DNA of 64,000 bases from an uncultured Faecalibacterium sp. (lineage in GTDB: Bacteria; Bacillota; Clostridia; Oscillospirales; Ruminococcaceae), in contig CAKSWG010000002.1 of the NCBI GenBank assembly GCA_934511465.1, positions 62,001 to 126,000 on the forward strand, in the 5' to 3' direction. Numbering within the stretch: position 1 is the first letter of the stretch; each line of letters starts with the position of its first letter. A program made the translations under genes and the position numbers. The notes beneath the pieces are model-generated. The model worked only from the letters and a program-made list of their open reading frames with translations. It ran no database searches and was not told the origin of the DNA. Positions 61,480 to 64,000 of the stretch are shown here, piece after piece.

Positions 61480-63069
61480 ATGATGTGCTGCCCCTTCCAC
61501 GGGGATAAACACCCCAGCATGAAGGTGGACAGCCGTTTCCACTGTTTTGCCTGTCAGGCAGATGGCGATGTGATCGATTTTGTCGGCAGACTTTTTCAAC
61601 TTTCTCCCTACAAGGCTGTGGAAAAGTTGAAGGAGGACTTCGGCATGGCACTTGCCGACGGCAAGGTGCGGCTTGCTCCCCGCAGACCGAAAACGAGCTA
61701 CGGAAGTATTGGGAGGGATTGCATGAGCGACTGGAAAAAGAGGAACGAAGATTGGCGTGATGAGGACGAACTGGAAGAAGAGGAAGAATGCGAATGCCCT
61801 TGGGTAGACAGTAAGGGCAAAGTGCGTGAAACCGCTTACTGCCAGTACCTTTTAGAGAAGCACCCCATGATGTGCCTGAAACAGAAGCTGTTCGACCAGA
61901 ACGGTGAGGTAGACGAGGACGCACTGCTCTATGAAGTCCACAGTGATCTCCGTGACTTTGTACTCGACAACCTTGCCAAGAAGGAGAAGCAGGTTCTGGA
62001 CGCACTCCGCATCGAAACCTATACCCCTGAATGGAAACCCCAGCTTGACCGCATCCATCTCCAGAACGGAACCTACTTTCTGGACGAACGGGGCTTTGTG
62101 CCGGAAAAGGAACTCTGCCTGAACCGGCTCCCCGTGGAATACCAGCCCGATGCCCCCGCACCGACCAAGTGGCTGGAATTTTTGGACGGTCTGCTCATCC
62201 CGGAGGACATTCTGACCTTGCAGGAATATCTCGGCTATCTTCTGATCCCGTCTACCAAGGCGCAGAAGATGCTGGTCATGACCGGCAAGGGCGGCGAAGG
62301 AAAATCCCGCATCGGCTTGCTGCTGAAGAAGCTGTTCGGGGAAGCCTCTCACTCCGAATCCATCCTCCGCATCGAAACAAACCGCTTTGCCAGTGCAAAT
62401 CTGGAGTATAAGCTGGTCATGGTCGATGACGATCTGAACATGGTGGCTTTGCCCGAAACACGGAACATCAAGTCCATCGTCACCGCTGAAGACCGTTTGT
62501 GCATCGAGCGGAAAAACAAGCAGGCTGTCCAAGGCCTGCTGTACGTTCGTTTCATCTGCTTCGGCAATGGCAACCTTGTGGCTGCTCACGATGACAGCGA
62601 CGGCTTCTGGCGCAGACAGATCCTCATCACGGTGAAAGACCGTGACCCTGCCCGGGTGGATAATCCCTTCCTCATCGAAGAGTTGTCCGAGGAGCGTCCC
62701 GGCATCCTGCTGTGGATGCTGGAGGGGTTGCACCGTCTGCTGGCGAACCGCTATCAGTTCACCATCAGCGAGCGCTCCATCCAGAACCTCGAAGCAGCCA
62801 TGGCGGACAGCGACAACCTGACCCAGTTCATGCAGGCAACGGCGTATGTCCGCTTCAAGCCCGACACCGAGGAACGCTCCACCTATCTCTACCGCGCCTA
62901 CACCAAGTGGTGCGAGGATAATCTGGAATCACCTGTTCCGCAAAAGAAGTTCAGCCAGTTCCTGCTGAAAAATGCGGGGAAGTATGGCCTGACCTTCTCC
63001 AAGCACATCGAGGGAAAGTACCGCGGCTTCCGGGGCGTATGCGTCCACCCCGCCTTTGCTGCGGCATAA
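61480..63069 (+). CDS. CHC2 zinc-finger primase / D5-like helicase
   Basis: The 529-residue protein has a CHC2 zinc finger (CCPFHGDKHPSM and FHCFACQADGD) and a C-terminal phage/plasmid primase-type ATPase with Walker A MTGKGGEGKSRIG and Walker B VMVDDDLN. It would replicate the excised element. ATG 61480 is the first canonical start, but the same frame upstream encodes family-like residues (SDVKSAISTRQAAELYGFAV, from 61408) with no ATG, GTG or TTG back to the stop at 61315. A second frame from ATG 61287, with AGGAGG, stops at 61391-61394. Confidence 0.85.
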   Translation: MMCCPFHGDKHPSMKVDSRFHCFACQADGDVIDFVGRLFQLSPYKAVEKLKEDFGMALADGKVRLAPRRPKTSYGSIGRDCMSDWKKRNEDWRDEDELEEEEECECPWVDSKGKVRETAYCQYLLEKHPMMCLKQKLFDQNGEVDEDALLYEVHSDLRDFVLDNLAKKEKQVLDALRIETYTPEWKPQLDRIHLQNGTYFLDERGFVPEKELCLNRLPVEYQPDAPAPTKWLEFLDGLLIPEDILTLQEYLGYLLIPSTKAQKMLVMTGKGGEGKSRIGLLLKKLFGEASHSESILRIETNRFASANLEYKLVMVDDDLNMVALPETRNIKSIVTAEDRLCIERKNKQAVQGLLYVRFICFGNGNLVAAHDDSDGFWRRQILITVKDRDPARVDNPFLIEELSEERPGILLWMLEGLHRLLANRYQFTISERSIQNLEAAMADSDNLTQFMQATAYVRFKPDTEERSTYLYRAYTKWCEDNLESPVPQKKFSQFLLKNAGKYGLTFSKHIEGKYRGFRGVCVHPAFAAA

Positions 63070-63093
63070 AACACACGAAAAGTGAAAATCTCC

Positions 63094-63308
63094 CGCCCCA
63101 CGCGCCCCAAAGCATTTGTTTTTACCTGTTATCGTTGTTTTCTCCGGGCGCGTGTCCGCCCCTTCCGGGCGGATGCAGGGCGGCAAAACGCCCATCGGGG
63201 CTGGAGAGAAACCAGGATGCGCCCCAAGAGGGCGCGTGCATCCCAGCCATGCGCCCTAAAAAATCAACACAGAAAGGTACTTTTGTGTGGTTTGGGGCGC
63301 GTGGGGCG
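63094..63308. repeat. Perfect 18-bp inverted repeat around a GC-rich region
   Basis: CGCCCCACGCGCCCCAAA (63094-63111) and its exact reverse complement (63291-63308) enclose about 180 bases with more GCGCCC/GGGCGC stems. It fills the 377-base gap between the primase and the helix-turn-helix gene, which has no coding region I can support. Confidence 0.75.
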
Positions 63309-63446
63309 CGTAAATTCAAGTTCTCGCACTTTTTTGGGCTGCTGCTTCGGGTCAGGAGCGGCAGGCCCTTACATATTTACCGGCCCACAGGGTGCAGCTC
63401 AACCGGAACTGCGCCGGGTCTGGAGAAGTGCAAAGGAGACATGCCT

Positions 63447-63746
63447 ATGACGAATGTCCGCAAAAATTCCGCTAAACTGACCCGTGAGGACTTGAAAATC
63501 GCGCCCGAATCCCCTACAATGAAATTGTCCGAAACCCCTGCCGTAGAACCTTCTGACCAGACCAGCAAAACCGTCCGACACGCCCCGCTCGTTTACCGGG
63601 TGGAGGAGATCGCCCAGCTTTTGGCGATCTCCAACCGTGCTGCGTACAATCTGTGCAACACCACGAAAGATTTCAAGGTGATCCGCCTCGGTACCAGCAT
63701 CCGGGTAAGCAAGCAGAGCTTTGACGATTGGTTTGCAGCGGTCTGA
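63447..63746 (+). CDS. Small helix-turn-helix protein (excisionase-like)
   Basis: The 99-residue product has a disordered N-terminal half and a MerR/Xis-type helix-turn-helix with VYRVEEIAQLLAISNRAAYN and a C-terminal VSKQSFDDWF. It directly precedes the integrase (14-base gap), the standard place for an excision factor. The ATG at 63447 is eight bases after AAAGGAG; the ATG at 63441 is only two bases from it. Confidence 0.75.
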   Translation: MTNVRKNSAKLTREDLKIAPESPTMKLSETPAVEPSDQTSKTVRHAPLVYRVEEIAQLLAISNRAAYNLCNTTKDFKVIRLGTSIRVSKQSFDDWFAAV

Positions 63747-63760
63747 GGGAGGGAACATCT

Positions 63761-64000
63761 ATGGCATCTATTATGAAACGTGGCAACACGTATTCCGTCC
63801 GATACAACTACAAAGATCACGCTGGCAAGCCCTGCAAGGGCTGGGAAACCTTCAAGACCAAGGCCGAAGCGCAGGAGCGCAAGATCACGGTGGAGAAGGA
63901 ACTGCTGGACGGCACCTTCCTCGTGCCCGATGCAATGACGGTGGAGGAAATGCTGTACAAGTGGATTCCCATTCAGTCCAGCAAACACAAGTGGTCTCCC
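63761..64000 (+). CDS. Tyrosine integrase, C-terminus beyond window edge
   Basis: Eighty residues are visible, starting MASIMKRGNTYSVRYNYKD, the Arm DNA-binding domain of phage-type integrases, followed by the start of the SAM-like core domain (TVEEMLYKWIP). The catalytic part lies outside the window. GAGGGAGGG precedes the ATG. It is probably the integrase of the element whose left end is the tRNA-Arg fragment at 48.6 kb. Confidence 0.85.
   Translation, partial: MASIMKRGNTYSVRYNYKDHAGKPCKGWETFKTKAEAQERKITVEKELLDGTFLVPDAMTVEEMLYKWIPIQSSKHKWSP

Noticed and set aside
63761-64000. Split halves of one integrase wrapped around the window ends
   Set aside because: The left-edge integrase ends beside tRNA-Ser, whereas the right-edge one belongs with the tRNA-Arg element; nothing indicates circularity of the window.

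Overview
The window (64 kb, GC-rich, strong AGGAGG-type ribosome sites) looks like a chromosome segment of a Gram-positive gut Clostridium of the Oscillospirales, most like Faecalibacterium. That assignment is an inference from gene content, codon use and the many short palindromic repeats; no marker gene such as rRNA is present.

Layout. Bases 1-1389 are the right end of one integrated element: the 3' part of a tyrosine integrase followed by an intact tRNA-Ser(CGA) that probably serves as its attachment site. From about 1390 to 48615 the DNA is ordinary chromosome: a MATE exporter; a beta-glucoside operon with an antiterminator (licT, PTS EIIBC, GH1); a complete arginine cluster transcribed leftward (argG, then argH-C-J-B-D-F); a 1609-residue surface protein with tandem repeats; a GIY-YIG/MYG1 pair; a lipoprotein whose promoter spacer holds a run of ten C/G; an ATP-grasp ligase with two esterases; ilvE; a HAD hydrolase; a DUF1275 membrane protein; a broken second argG directly before purA-pyrB; a potassium operon (ktrB, ktrA, a 42-residue membrane peptide, kdpD, kdpE); and a raffinose-family operon (AraC regulator, ABC importer, GH36 alpha-galactosidase, GH13 amylosucrase-like enzyme, fructokinase). 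Six copies of a palindromic MITE-like repeat sit between genes from 9.3 to 27.3 kb.

Bases 48616 to the right edge are a second integrated element. Its left boundary is a 45-base 3' half of a tRNA-Arg(ACG). Its right part holds, in order, a candidate oriT, mobC, a MOBP-type relaxase, a CHC2 primase-helicase, a small helix-turn-helix protein and the start of an integrase that runs off the window. No conjugation (T4SS) genes are seen, so it is best read as an integrative mobilizable element. Its cargo is defence-like: a two-gene restriction-modification system in which the SAM-binding motifs and the catalytic NPPY motif of an adenine methylase appear to lie on different proteins, the larger also carrying a GIY-YIG-like nuclease and a DEAH helicase; a DUF3800 protein; a Schlafen-type AlbA_2 protein; and an R-S-E ADP-ribosyltransferase-like gene flanked by two 235-base repeats, each looking like a free-standing small-RNA gene.

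The strongest candidates for something undescribed are the split methylase/helicase/nuclease system (52.4-57.5 kb), the ART gene between duplicated promoter-terminator cassettes (57.7-58.9 kb), and the predicted phase-variable promoter of the lipoprotein (23.7 kb).
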